A stretch of 64,000 bases of DNA. It comes from Pararhodobacter aggregans (GTDB lineage: Bacteria; Pseudomonadota; Alphaproteobacteria; Rhodobacterales; Rhodobacteraceae). Made by a program: the position numbers and the translations under genes. A model generated the notes under the pieces. That model searched no databases. It worked only from the letters and a program-made list of their open reading frames with translations, and was not told the origin of the DNA. The stretch covers positions 62,001 to 126,000 of the forward strand of contig NZ_QDDR01000006.1 of the NCBI RefSeq assembly GCF_003075525.1. The letters are read 5' to 3'. Below, piece by piece: positions 9,150 through 17,905 of this stretch; the stretch's first letter is position 1, and each line of letters begins with the position of its first letter.

Positions 9150-10402
9150 CACGGATACCGGATGTCGGCCTCGGCCCTGAGCCGTTGCAGATAGACCATC
9201 GCCTGCCCCTCGAGCGCCCGGTTGATGAGGCCCTCGCGCACCTGCGCCCGCGGAGGGATATTCTCGCCGGAAATGGTCCGGGCGCAGAGCATCAGCACCA
9301 TCAGGGCGTTGTCCTGCACCAGATTGGCGCTGATCTGGCCGGGGTTGAGGCGCTCAAGCTCGGTCCGCACGGCGCTGGAAAGGCTGGTCAGCGGCTGGGT
9401 GAGGTGCTGGACGGCATCGGTCGGCAGTTCAGGCGCCTCGCGCAGGACACGGGCGTCGAAATCGACGCAGCTGTCGGTCCCCTCGCGGATCCGGGCGATG
9501 CGGGCGAGGTTGGTCTCGCTGCGGCCGCCGGGCAGCATCGCCATGCGGTAATCGAGCTCCGTCGCCTCGGCCGAGACGGCGCGGGAATCGCGGCGCGCGC
9601 GCAGCTGGAAGAAGGCATAGGCGCCGGGCATCTCCATCGGACCGATCACCGTACCGGGCGCGGCGCTGGAAAAGGCAGTGGCCAGTTCCGGCGGCAGGCC
9701 GCCCAGGTCGATCCAGCGCTCGACGCGCCCGCCACTGGTGGCCGAGGGCGCGGCCGAGACCTGACGCGCGGCATTGGCGAATTCGGTCTCGGTGCGGATG
9801 CGCTGCACCTGCGGGATGATCCGCGACACCTGTTCGGCGAATTGCGGGTCCGAGGGCAGGAAAATCTCCGAGATCAGCACCTCGGTCGAGGGCTGCACGC
9901 CTTCGACCGACAGCGCCTGGTCGATCTGGGCGTCGGAAATGGTGATGGTCCGGCCATAGACCGCCACCACCAGTTCGCGCCAGAGGACGCCCGAGCGGAT
10001 GAAGCTTTCGAAGGTCTCGCGGTCGATCCCGGCCTGGGCCATCCGCTCGATCATCTCGTCGGCGGTGATGTTGGCGCGGGCGGCGAATTCGTTCATCCCG
10101 GCGGTGACCTGATCGGGCGTCAGGCGTCCGCCCAGCCGCGCGGCCTCCTGCATTTGCAGACGGTCCTCGATCAGGCGCTCGATGGCACGCTCGCGCGGGT
10201 TGTCGCCCTGGGCGCCAATGAACTCCAGAAACCGCATCTTCTGGGTGATGTCGTAATTGGTGATCGCGTCGTCGTTGACATAGAGCGCCGCCGCGAAGGG
10301 CGATTGCGCCCGCGCCGGGGTCGCCGTCAGCGGCGCGGTCAGGGCCGAGCCCAGCACCAGGGCCGCGGCAAGGAGGGCAGGGCGGAAAAGCGAAGCTCGC
10401 AT
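9149..10402 (-). CDS. surA: SurA-like periplasmic peptidyl-prolyl isomerase/chaperone
   Basis: Periplasmic chaperone for outer-membrane beta-barrel proteins such as LptD. The 417-residue protein has a signal peptide (residues 1-32, cleavage after TPARA), then the SurA N-terminal chaperone region starting AAALYVNDDAITNYDITQK, and a single parvulin-like domain at about 170-275 (EVLISEIFLPSD ... ARQVSAAPSATSGGRVERWIDLGGL). E. coli SurA has two parvulin domains; one is usual for alphaproteobacterial forms. It lies 73 bp after lptD on the same strand and is probably co-transcribed, which fits its role in LptD folding. Confidence 0.9.
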   Translation of the reverse strand: MRASLFRPALLAAALVLGSALTAPLTATPARAQSPFAAALYVNDDAITNYDITQKMRFLEFIGAQGDNPRERAIERLIEDRLQMQEAARLGGRLTPDQVTAGMNEFAARANITADEMIERMAQAGIDRETFESFIRSGVLWRELVVAVYGRTITISDAQIDQALSVEGVQPSTEVLISEIFLPSDPQFAEQVSRIIPQVQRIRTETEFANAARQVSAAPSATSGGRVERWIDLGGLPPELATAFSSAAPGTVIGPMEMPGAYAFFQLRARRDSRAVSAEATELDYRMAMLPGGRSETNLARIARIREGTDSCVDFDARVLREAPELPTDAVQHLTQPLTSLSSAVRTELERLNPGQISANLVQDNALMVLMLCARTISGENIPPRAQVREGLINRALEGQAMVYLQRLRAEADIRYP

Positions 10403-10475
10403 CGCAGAGGTCTTTCTGTTCGTCGTGCCGTGCCTCCGGCCTAGCGGGTCGGAAGGCGGATGAAAAGGGGGCGGC

Positions 10476-12644
10476 TCAGGTCCGGCAGGTGCGGCCGCCA
10501 GTGCTGGGCGCGCGTCCGCCGATACCCAGAAGCTCGATCCTGAGGTCGAAGCGGGTCGAGGCCGAGGGGTTCGTCGCCGTCACGAAATGCCGTGCAAGCG
10601 TCATGTCGAGGGACAGGCATTCGTTGCTGAAGGTAAAGCCGGTGCGCGCGGCGGCAAAGATGTTCTGGCCGAAATCGTAATCCCAGCCGACCGTGGTGGC
10701 CCAGCCGCTGTCAAACCGGCGGGTCACGTCGACCGACCATTCGGCCAGATCGACGGCGCGGTCCTCGAAGGTGCTGGCGGGCAGGTACAGATAGGTCGTC
10801 GACAGCCGGGTCCGGTCCCAGTGCCAGGCAAGATTGGTCTCGGCCCGGCGCAGCGCGGTGTTGTCGGGGTCGAGCAAGAGGCGCGCGGTCAGGCTGAGCC
10901 CGTCGTTGTTGCTGAGCCGTCCGGCCAGCAGCCAGTCCGAGCTGATGCCGCCCAGGGGCTGTTCGTGCAGCGGGTCGAAGCCCGGAAGCGGCGCGCGGCG
11001 CCAGATATGGCCGATCAGCGTCTCCGAGGTCCAGCCACTGGGGTCGTGGCGGGCCCAGCGCAGGCCCGCGTTGATGCGGCTGCCGTCGTCGGGCGCGTCC
11101 TCGCCCGAATAGCGGGTCAGGGCAAAGAGGTTGCCCGCGTCCAGTTCCGGCATCGTATGGTCGTCGTTGGGCAGGGCGCCGCCCCGGCGCTGGGCGCCGA
11201 TCACCTGCATGACGGGTTCGATCACATGCCGCACCCCGCTGTCCGAGACCCGGGCCAGGGGCCAGCGAAGCTCGACCATGCCTTGCAGCACGCGGCGGTT
11301 CACCGGGTCGGGATAGGTCGCATCATCCGAGACCCGCACATGGTCGATCCGGCCCTGAAGCGCGCCGGTGGCGACGATGCCGCCCGCCATGATGACGCTG
11401 CGCCGCCAGCCCAGCGCCAGATGCGCCCGCGCCACGTCGCGCCCGGCGATGCCGTCCATCGAGGATTGCCGCCAGAAGGCGCGCGCGCCCAGATCGACCG
11501 TCAGATCGCCGCCGCCGACGCCGTGATGCTGTTCCAGCGTGGCCTCGGTTACCGCGTTGGGCAGCCGGTCGTTTACATCCGCCGCGCGCAGCGAATAGAA
11601 GCCCAGCAGCCGCAGCCGCGCCGCCTGGTCGCGGGTGATCCGCTCCAGCGTCGCATGGCCGTGCAGCCGCGCATTGTCGGCGATGTTGTAGGTCTCGAGA
11701 TAGGTCCGGTCCGAGGCCGCCAGCAGGTCGGCGGTCAGCGTCCAGTGGTTGCCAAGTGCGAAAAGCGCCCGGACATAGCCATAGCCCCGCAGGTTGTCGG
11801 TGACGATGCCGTCATGCGAGATCTGGCCGCCCAGTTCGATCCCGCCGTTCTGCCGCGCCATGCGCCAGCGGAACCCCAGCGAGACCATGCCGTTGGTCGA
11901 GGCCCGAGGCGTCAGGGTCAGGTCCTGGCTGTCGCCCAGCGGCATGAAATAGGGCAGGCCGATCGACAGGCCCAGCTGGCTGTCGAGGCTGATCTCGGGA
12001 CGCAGCAGGCCCGGGGCCCGGGTCACGCCCGGCGCAGGCAGGTTGAGGCGGGGCGCATAGAAGATCGGCACCCCGGCAAAGCGGAACTGCGCGCGTTCGA
12101 ATTCCAGCCGACCCGTGGTCTCGTCATGGCGCACGCGCTGGGCGCGGATCTCCCACAACGGCGTCGGGTTCGAGGCGCAGACCGGGCAGCTCGAGGCAAT
12201 GACCGCATCCATCTGGCTGATGCCGTTGGTGCCGCGCTCGATCCGGGCGGCCGAGATCTGCATCTGCTGGTCCAGCACCACCCGCGCGCCGGTGACGATC
12301 CCGGCCCTGAGCGAGGGCGCAAGCTGGGCCGCATCCGCCAGCACAACCTGGTCGGGGCCGTTGCTGAGGGTGATGGGACCGGCAATCTCCAGCGTGTCGC
12401 GGCGCCGGTCGAAGACCACGCGCCCGGCAGTCAGGCGAATCGAGCCGTGCCAGACCTCGACCGCGCCTTCGGCCACCAGACGCCCGGCGCTGTCGACGAA
12501 GACCTGATCGGCCATCAGCGTGGCCGGCTGCGTCTGCGCCAGCGCAGGCAGGGGAAGAGTGACAAGCAGGCCGAGACCGGCCGCGGTCAGTTGCGACCGG
12601 GTCGCCTCCGCGATCCTGCTCAGGGCTTGCCTGATCTGCGCCAT
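10476..12644 (-). CDS. lptD: LPS-assembly outer-membrane protein LptD
   Basis: Inserts lipopolysaccharide into the outer leaflet together with LptE. The 722-residue protein has a signal peptide (to about residue 33, LPLPALAQ), an OstA/LptA-like periplasmic domain (about 38-150, VAEGAVEVWHGSIRLTAGRV) and a C-terminal beta-barrel (about 210-722). Cysteines are in SSCPVCASNPTPLWEIRA in the N-terminal domain, and in NECLSLDM and GGRTCRT near the end, so disulphides like those of E. coli LptD are possible. The start at 12644 (MAQIRQ) is 8 bp past the lptG stop, with GGGACAGG upstream; the longer open frame upstream is lptG antiphase sequence. Confidence 0.94.
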   Translation of the reverse strand: MAQIRQALSRIAEATRSQLTAAGLGLLVTLPLPALAQTQPATLMADQVFVDSAGRLVAEGAVEVWHGSIRLTAGRVVFDRRRDTLEIAGPITLSNGPDQVVLADAAQLAPSLRAGIVTGARVVLDQQMQISAARIERGTNGISQMDAVIASSCPVCASNPTPLWEIRAQRVRHDETTGRLEFERAQFRFAGVPIFYAPRLNLPAPGVTRAPGLLRPEISLDSQLGLSIGLPYFMPLGDSQDLTLTPRASTNGMVSLGFRWRMARQNGGIELGGQISHDGIVTDNLRGYGYVRALFALGNHWTLTADLLAASDRTYLETYNIADNARLHGHATLERITRDQAARLRLLGFYSLRAADVNDRLPNAVTEATLEQHHGVGGGDLTVDLGARAFWRQSSMDGIAGRDVARAHLALGWRRSVIMAGGIVATGALQGRIDHVRVSDDATYPDPVNRRVLQGMVELRWPLARVSDSGVRHVIEPVMQVIGAQRRGGALPNDDHTMPELDAGNLFALTRYSGEDAPDDGSRINAGLRWARHDPSGWTSETLIGHIWRRAPLPGFDPLHEQPLGGISSDWLLAGRLSNNDGLSLTARLLLDPDNTALRRAETNLAWHWDRTRLSTTYLYLPASTFEDRAVDLAEWSVDVTRRFDSGWATTVGWDYDFGQNIFAAARTGFTFSNECLSLDMTLARHFVTATNPSASTRFDLRIELLGIGGRAPSTGGRTCRT

Positions 12645-12652
12645 GCCTGTCC

Positions 12653-13753
12653 CTATCCGTCCTCCAGATGAAGCAATACCCCAAGCGCAAGCAGCATGGA
12701 AGCTATCGGTGGTGTCCAAATCGCCAAGGACAACGGTATTTGGCCATTCTCCCCCAGAACCTGCGCGAAATTCCGCAGAAAGAACAGGGCAAAACCGGCC
12801 AGAACCGTGAGCAGGATGCGGATGCCCGCACCGCCTGCGCGCGTGTGCCTGAAACACAACACCGCCCCCACCATCAGCATTGCCGCCATCAGCATCGGCA
12901 GCGCCAGCTCCGCCTGGAACTGCGCCCGGTGCGGGCGCGACGACAGTCCCGCCCGATCCAGCGCCCGGATGAAGCCCGGCAGGTCCCAGACGCTGAGCGT
13001 GCCCGCGCGCGAGAAGCTCTCGCGGATCCGCTCGCCGGTCAGGTCGCTTTCCATCTCCAGCGAGAGATAGGTCTGGGCGTCGCGCTCGGGATTGCCGGCG
13101 GAAAGGTCCCAGCGCTTGGCCTCGGTCAACAGCCACCGCCCCGGCACCAGCCGCGCGCTCTCGGCCTCGATGCGGATCAGGGGCACGCCGGTGTCACGCT
13201 CGAACAGCAGGAACGAAACGTTGCGAAAGCCCAGCCCGTCAGGCTCGACCGATTGCGCCCGGATCACCGTCTGGCCGCGCTCGTCACCCTGCCGCATCCA
13301 GAGGGCCGAGCCCTCGAGGCTGATCTGCGCCTGCTGGTCGGGGCTCTGCAGGGCGGCAAGCCGCGCCTGATAGGCCCGCGTCGCCGCCGCCGCCAGGGGG
13401 TTCAGCGCCGCCACCGTCAGCGCCCCGAACAGGAGCGTGGCCAGAAAGGGCTCGCGCAGCATCCGCATGGCGCTGCGCCCCGCCGAGCGGATCACCACCA
13501 GTTCCGAGGACCGCGCAAGGCCCAGAAACAGCGCCATCGAGGACAGGATCACCAGCAGCGGCAGGATCTGATAGAAGGTCGCGGGCACCCGCAGCATCGA
13601 GAGCCAGACGATCTCGCGCATCGGCGTCTCGCTGCCGCCGAAGCGGCGCATCATCTCGACCACTTCGAAAAGCAGCAGCATGCCGAAGAAGACCGCGCCG
13701 ATCAGCGCGAAGCTCAACGCCAGACGGCGGACGAGGTACAGGCCCAGCGTCAT
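12653..13753 (-). CDS. lptG: LPS export ABC transporter permease LptG
   Basis: Inner-membrane permease that, with LptF and the LptB ATPase, extracts LPS towards the LptA bridge. The 366-residue protein has the YjgP/YjgQ layout: transmembrane helices at about 12-35, 55-80 and 95-120, a periplasmic beta-jellyroll (about 130-260) and three C-terminal helices (about 270-360). The segment ILSSMALFLGLARSSELVVI is the family's coupling-helix region. Its ATG overlaps the lptF stop by 4 bp (ATGA). The lptB, lptA and lptC genes are not in the window. Confidence 0.95.
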   Translation of the reverse strand: MTLGLYLVRRLALSFALIGAVFFGMLLLFEVVEMMRRFGGSETPMREIVWLSMLRVPATFYQILPLLVILSSMALFLGLARSSELVVIRSAGRSAMRMLREPFLATLLFGALTVAALNPLAAAATRAYQARLAALQSPDQQAQISLEGSALWMRQGDERGQTVIRAQSVEPDGLGFRNVSFLLFERDTGVPLIRIEAESARLVPGRWLLTEAKRWDLSAGNPERDAQTYLSLEMESDLTGERIRESFSRAGTLSVWDLPGFIRALDRAGLSSRPHRAQFQAELALPMLMAAMLMVGAVLCFRHTRAGGAGIRILLTVLAGFALFFLRNFAQVLGENGQIPLSLAIWTPPIASMLLALGVLLHLEDG

Positions 13754-14853
13754 GGCTTCACCCGCCGCCGCCGGGTGGCCCAGCCGATCAGGCCCATGGA
13801 TGCCGCCACCGCCAGCGCCAGCGGGATCGCTCCCAGCCAGGCGAGGCTCGCCTGCCGCATGGCCGGACCGGCCAGCGCATTGGTCAAGGATTGCACCAGC
13901 GCCATCAGGACCACCGCCAGCACGATCTCCTTCCAGAAGCCGAGGCGGCTGAACCCGCCCGCCATCAGCGCCGAAAAGCCGATCAGCGCCGCCGCCACCG
14001 CCGCGAACCCGTCGACGAAGCGCGAGACCAGCTCGAAGCGGAACTGCGCCTCGCTGGCCCGCGTCTCGGCCAGCAGGGCGGGGGTGGGGGACATGAGTTC
14101 GGAGGAAGTCAGCTCCTGCACCGAGCGTCCGCGCCCGGCGGGCCCGGCCATCGAGCTGAGGTCATAGGTGAAATCGCCAAACCCGGTGACCGACAGCCGC
14201 CCGCTGCGCTGGTCATGGACCTGCGCCTGCCCGTCGATCATCACCAGCTTCGGCCCCGTCGCCTCGGGGACGATCAGGGCGGTGCGGGCGGTGTAATCGA
14301 TGCGCTGCAACTGGCTGCGGGCGTCGGACAGATAGATGCCGCGCATCGTGCCGTCCTCGGTGATCTCGTTGATGAAAAAGGTGATTCCCTCGGCCGGATG
14401 CTGGAAGACGCCGTCCTGCAACAGGCTGGCGGTCAGGTTCTGCGCCACCTCGACCTGGCGGCGCGCCAGTTCCGCCCGGGCCTCGGGGATCAGGAAATGC
14501 ATGAGCAGCGTCAGGAAGGCGGTGACGATCAGACCGAAGACGACAACCGGCCGGGCGATGCGGAAGGGCGAGATCCCGGCCGCCTGCAAGACCGACATCT
14601 CGCTGTTGCGCAACAGGCCCAGCGTGACATAGGTCGCGGCGACGAAGGCCGAGATCGGCAGCACGGTGCGGATCAGCATCGGCAGGCTGAGCGCGGTGAA
14701 CTCGAGGAACACCGACATCGGCTGGCCGTCCGAGATCAGCTGATCGAACAGCCGCACAGCCCGGTTCACCCAGTAGACCGAGACCAGCACCAGCGAGAAA
14801 AAGCCGAACACCCACAGGAGTTGCGCCAGAATATAGCGATCCAGCCGCGTCAC
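13750..14853 (-). CDS. lptF: LPS export ABC transporter permease LptF
   Basis: Partner of LptG in the LPS extractor. The 367-residue protein begins VTRLDRYILAQLLWVFGFFS. It has the same plan as LptG, with three N-terminal helices, a periplasmic domain (PAEGITFFINEITEDGTMRG) and three C-terminal helices. The coupling segment is TLGLLRNSEMSVLQAAGISP. It starts with GTG at 14853; GGAAGG lies 8 bases upstream, and no ATG start fits the family length. It heads the operon lptF-lptG-lptD-surA-pdxA-rsmA and is divergent from pepA, as in many alpha- and gammaproteobacteria. Confidence 0.95.
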   Translation of the reverse strand: MTRLDRYILAQLLWVFGFFSLVLVSVYWVNRAVRLFDQLISDGQPMSVFLEFTALSLPMLIRTVLPISAFVAATYVTLGLLRNSEMSVLQAAGISPFRIARPVVVFGLIVTAFLTLLMHFLIPEARAELARRQVEVAQNLTASLLQDGVFQHPAEGITFFINEITEDGTMRGIYLSDARSQLQRIDYTARTALIVPEATGPKLVMIDGQAQVHDQRSGRLSVTGFGDFTYDLSSMAGPAGRGRSVQELTSSELMSPTPALLAETRASEAQFRFELVSRFVDGFAAVAAALIGFSALMAGGFSRLGFWKEIVLAVVLMALVQSLTNALAGPAMRQASLAWLGAIPLALAVAASMGLIGWATRRRRVKP

Positions 14854-14956
14854 GCGCGCCCCTTCCAAAGCTCCAAGTCGCGGCAATCTAGACGCTTTCC
14901 CCTGCCGGGGGAACCGCGATTTCCGTGGCCCGGGGCGGGGCGCGGTGGGAGGGGGC

Positions 14957-15014
14957 GGAACCGGGGGGCCAGCCCCCCTGACCCCCCGGGATATTGGGGG
15001 AACAAAGAAGGGGC
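14957..15014 (+). repeat. Dispersed GGATATT repeat, forward copy
   Basis: A G/C-rich hairpin part (CCGGGGGGCCAGCCCCCC) is followed by CCCCCCGGGATATTGGGGGA and ACAAAGAAGGGGC. It is the same element as at 15578-15631 (inverted), 22672-22937, 26555-26815, 56731-56782 and 63001-63056. Confidence 0.8.
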
Positions 15015-15577
15015 AAGCGGTGGACCGTCCGGGGCCCGGCGCAGCGCGGGACCTGCGCGCCGGGGATTGCGCCGAGCGGGCGAGACGGCTGTCGGGCGCG
15101 GGATCGTCGGGGCTGGCATGTCCGCGCCGTCGCCCGGGCGAAGCCGATCCGGCAGGCGGTGTCCGAGGCGGCAGGGAGCAAGGACCATCAGCCGCAGGAT
15201 ACCTGACCTGCGGGCCGGCATTCCGGGTGTCAGAGGGTGTCAGAGGCTTGGCGCCCCGTTGCGGTGACCTGGTCAACCGGCGGATTGGGGAAAGCGCCCC
15301 GGCCAGCCGTCCGCCGCCAGATCGCCCCGCCTTGCCCTGATCCAGCCGGGCATCCGGCGCCCCTCCAGAAAGGTGACGCCGGTCCCGGACGGCGAGACCG
15401 TCGCGGCGGGCCGGAGCGGTCGACAGGTGCCCCCGCCACCGCGTTTGCCTTTCAATAAGGTTAATGCGGCGCGGCGCCCCGGTTCCAGCCAGACGAACAA
15501 CGGCATGCCTGCCGCCCACCTCCACCGCCCGGGCCCGCCCTGAGGCAGATCCCCGCTCTCCCGCGACGCGCCCCGCC

Positions 15578-15631
15578 CCCCATCTTCGTTCCTCAAATAT
15601 CCCGGGGGTCCGGGGGCTGGCCCCCGGTTCC
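15578..15631 (-). repeat. Dispersed GGATATT repeat, inverted copy
   Basis: On the minus strand it reads CCGGGGGCCAGCCCCCGGA then CCCCCGGGATATTTGAGGAA and CGAAGATGGG. It ends 83 bp before the pepA start and pairs with the copy at 14957-15014. Confidence 0.8.
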
Positions 15632-15714
15632 CCGGCCGCCCCGTGGCGCCCGCCCCCTTGGCTTCCCCCGCCCGCGCGCCTAGGGTTCGCCCGACCGAGC
15701 CCGAGGAGACAGCC

Positions 15715-17166
15715 ATGGCCCCGCCCGCGATCCGCTTTTCCGCCCCCGATCCCGCCGCCCTCGCCGCGCATGACGGGCTGATCGTCGCCTTCGCCGATCT
15801 CGCCCTCGATGCCGAGGCCCGGCGCCTCGACCGGCTGATGCGGGGGGCGCTCGCCCGGGTGGTCACCGCCGAGGGCTGGGAGGGGCTGGCACCGGGCGAA
15901 GGGCTGGCGCTGGCCTTTCCTGCGGGGCTCAAGGCCGCCGCGGTCCTGCTGGTCAAGCTGCCGAAAAAGGCCGAGGCCGCAATCCTGCGCAAGGCGGGCG
16001 CGACCATCGGCAAGGCGCTGAAACCGGCGGGGGCGCTGGTCCTCGCACGGGCGCTGCGCGGCCTCGCGCCGCTGGTCGAGGGGGCGGCGCTCAGGGCCTA
16101 TGGCTATGCCCGCCGGGCCGAGGCACCGAAGGCCCCCGGGGCGATCGCGTTCCAGGTCGCCGATCCCGCGGCGGCCGAGGCGGAATGCGCCACGGCCCTG
16201 ACCCTGGCCGAGGCCGTGCATTTCACCCGCGATCTGGTCAACGATCCGGCCAATATCCTGACCACCACCGAATTCGCCGCCCGGCTGGAGGCGATGCGCG
16301 ATCTCGGCCTCACGGTCGAGGTGCTGGACGAGCCGCAGCTCGAGGAACTCGGCATGCGGGCGCTCTTGGGCGTGGGGCAGGGGTCCGAGAGCCCGTCCAA
16401 GGTCGTGGTCATGGAATGGAAGGGCGCCGAGGGGGCGCCGCTGGCTCTGGTCGGCAAGGGCGTGGTTTTCGACACCGGCGGCATCTCGATCAAGCCCGCG
16501 GGCGGGATGGAGGAGATGATCGCCGACATGGGGGGCGCCGCGGTGGTGGCGGGGACCATGCGGGCGCTGGCCGCGCGCAAGGCACGCGCGCATGTCGTGG
16601 GCCTTGTGGGCCTCGTCGAGAACATGCCCGACGGCAAGGCGCAACGGCCGGGGGATGTTGTCACCTCCATGAAGGGCGACACGATCGAGATCATCAACAC
16701 CGACGCCGAGGGGCGGCTCGTCTTGGCCGATGTCCTCTGGTACGCGCAGGAACGGTTCCAGCCCGCGGCGATGATCGACCTTGCCACGCTGACCGGGGCC
16801 TGTGTGGTGGCGCTGGGGGCCGAGAATGCCGGGGTCTTCTCGAACGACGATCCGCTCTGCGAGGCGCTGCTGAAAGCGGGCGCCGATCAGGGCGAGGGCG
16901 TCTGGCGCCTGCCGCTGGGGCCGGGCTATGACAAGCTGATCAAGAGCACCATGGCCGATATGAAGAACACCGGCGGGCGCTATGGCGGGGCCATCACCGC
17001 GGCGCAGTTCCTGCAACGCTTCGTCAAGAAGGGTCAGCCCTGGGTGCATCTCGACATCGCAGGCGTGGCCTATACCGCGGCCGAGACGGATTTCGCGCCG
17101 AAAGGGGCCTCGGGCTGGGGCGTCAGGACGCTCGACGCGCTGGTCCGGGCAAGGTTCGAGGGCTGA
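15715..17166 (+). CDS. pepA: Leucyl aminopeptidase (M17 family)
   Basis: Cytosolic dinuclear-metal aminopeptidase that removes N-terminal residues, notably Leu. The 483-residue protein has the variable M17 N-terminal domain (1-165) and a catalytic domain with LVGKGVVFDTGGISIKPAGG (metal-binding Lys and Asp), NMPDGKAQRPGDVV and the signature NTDAEGRLVLAD (catalytic Arg and metal Asp/Glu). The start at 15715 has GAGGAG 6-8 bases upstream; the 24-residue extension upstream is arginine/proline-rich and lies in intergenic sequence. holC follows 2 bp after the stop, an arrangement shared with many proteobacteria. Confidence 0.95.
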   Translation: MAPPAIRFSAPDPAALAAHDGLIVAFADLALDAEARRLDRLMRGALARVVTAEGWEGLAPGEGLALAFPAGLKAAAVLLVKLPKKAEAAILRKAGATIGKALKPAGALVLARALRGLAPLVEGAALRAYGYARRAEAPKAPGAIAFQVADPAAAEAECATALTLAEAVHFTRDLVNDPANILTTTEFAARLEAMRDLGLTVEVLDEPQLEELGMRALLGVGQGSESPSKVVVMEWKGAEGAPLALVGKGVVFDTGGISIKPAGGMEEMIADMGGAAVVAGTMRALAARKARAHVVGLVGLVENMPDGKAQRPGDVVTSMKGDTIEIINTDAEGRLVLADVLWYAQERFQPAAMIDLATLTGACVVALGAENAGVFSNDDPLCEALLKAGADQGEGVWRLPLGPGYDKLIKSTMADMKNTGGRYGGAITAAQFLQRFVKKGQPWVHLDIAGVAYTAAETDFAPKGASGWGVRTLDALVRARFEG

Positions 17167-17168
17167 GG

Positions 17169-17639
17169 ATGGCCGTCGCCCGCTTCTATCACCTGACGCG
17201 CGACCCGGTGGAGGCGCTGCTGCCGCAGCTGATCGGCAAGGCGCAGGAGATCGGGCTCAAGGTGGCGCTGCGGGGCGTGGACCGTGGACGGATGGAGGCG
17301 CTGGACCGGCTGTTGTGGCTGGGCGAGGGCTTCTTGCCGCATGGCATGGCGGGCGGGCCGCATGACGGGGACCAGCCCTGCCTGCTGGTCTGGACGGCCG
17401 AGACGGTGGCGGCGCTGCCGAACCGGCCGGGCTGTCTGGTGACGCTGGACGGGGCCGAGGTCGGCGCGGAGGAGGCGCAGGCGGTCGACCGGCTTTGCGT
17501 CGTTTTCGACGGCATGGATGAGGCGGCCGTGGCCCGGGCCCGGGATCAATGGCGGGCGCTGACCGGGGCCGGGGTGGCGGCGGAATACTGGAGCCGCGAG
17601 TCCGGGCGCTGGGAATGCAAGGCGAAGCACCCGAAGTGA
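17169..17639 (+). CDS. holC: DNA polymerase III chi subunit
   Basis: Clamp-loader accessory subunit that binds SSB and the psi subunit. The 156-residue protein begins VARFYHLTRDPVEALLPQLI, and has the family segments GLKVALRGVDRGRMEALDRLLW, FLPHGMA and a C-terminal WECKAKHPK. Length and order fit HolC (about 145-155 residues). It is 2 bp from the pepA stop and so almost surely in the same transcript. A psi subunit gene is not present nearby, as is usual in alphaproteobacteria. Confidence 0.93.
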   Translation: MAVARFYHLTRDPVEALLPQLIGKAQEIGLKVALRGVDRGRMEALDRLLWLGEGFLPHGMAGGPHDGDQPCLLVWTAETVAALPNRPGCLVTLDGAEVGAEEAQAVDRLCVVFDGMDEAAVARARDQWRALTGAGVAAEYWSRESGRWECKAKHPK

Positions 17640-17651
17640 GGGGGCAGCCAA

Positions 17652-17718
17652 GGTGCGTGCCAGCACGCACCCTACGGCGGGATGGGGGCGACCCGTAGGG
17701 TGCGTGCTGGCACGCACC
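17652..17718. repeat. Inverted pair of REP-like units, GGTGCGTG type
   Basis: Units at 17652-17675 (GGTGCGTGCCAGCACGCACC plus CTAC) and 17695-17718 (GTAG plus GGTGCGTGCTGGCACGCACC) face each other, as at 8126-8178. They lie in the 266-bp gap between the convergent holC and FadB-like genes, directly after the holC stop. Confidence 0.85.
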
Positions 17719-17869
17719 GGGCCCCGGCGCCGGAACCGGCAATGGCATGCCGAACGACAAGGTCTCCCGGCCCGAGCTTGACGGCTGCCGGATGTCGGAG
17801 CGCCGATCCCGCGCTGTGAGGGAGCAGGGCGAAGCACGCGATGTGGCGCGTCGGTGCCGGAGGGGGCCC

Positions 17870-17892
17870 GTAGGGTGGGATTTCATCCCACC
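17870..17892. repeat. REP-like unit, GGTGGGAT type
   Basis: A single copy of the GTAGGGTGGGAT + TTCATCCCACC unit seen three times at 790-915. It ends 13 bp before the stop of the FadB-like gene. Confidence 0.85.
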
Positions 17893-17905
17893 GTCGTGCC
17901 CCCGC

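Larger units (their letters stand above)
14854..15714. other. 861-bp gene-free region between divergent lptF and pepA
   Basis: Open frames here lack family similarity, plausible ribosome sites and consistent coding structure, so I call none. The region holds two inverted copies of the dispersed GGATATT repeat (14957-15014 and 15578-15631) enclosing about 560 bp, and must carry the divergent promoters of lptF and pepA. An AT-richer patch, TTTCAATAAGGTTAATG, near 15452 stands out from the GC-rich surroundings and might be part of a promoter. Confidence 0.55.

Noticed and set aside
10587-12671. 694-codon + strand frame across lptD
   Set aside because: Antisense of a clear LptD; composition typical of a GC-rich shadow.
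13750-17049. Upstream extension of lptF to 1099 codons
   Set aside because: The upstream part is antisense to pepA and crosses both repeat copies. Family length, GTG context and ribosome site fix the start at 14853.
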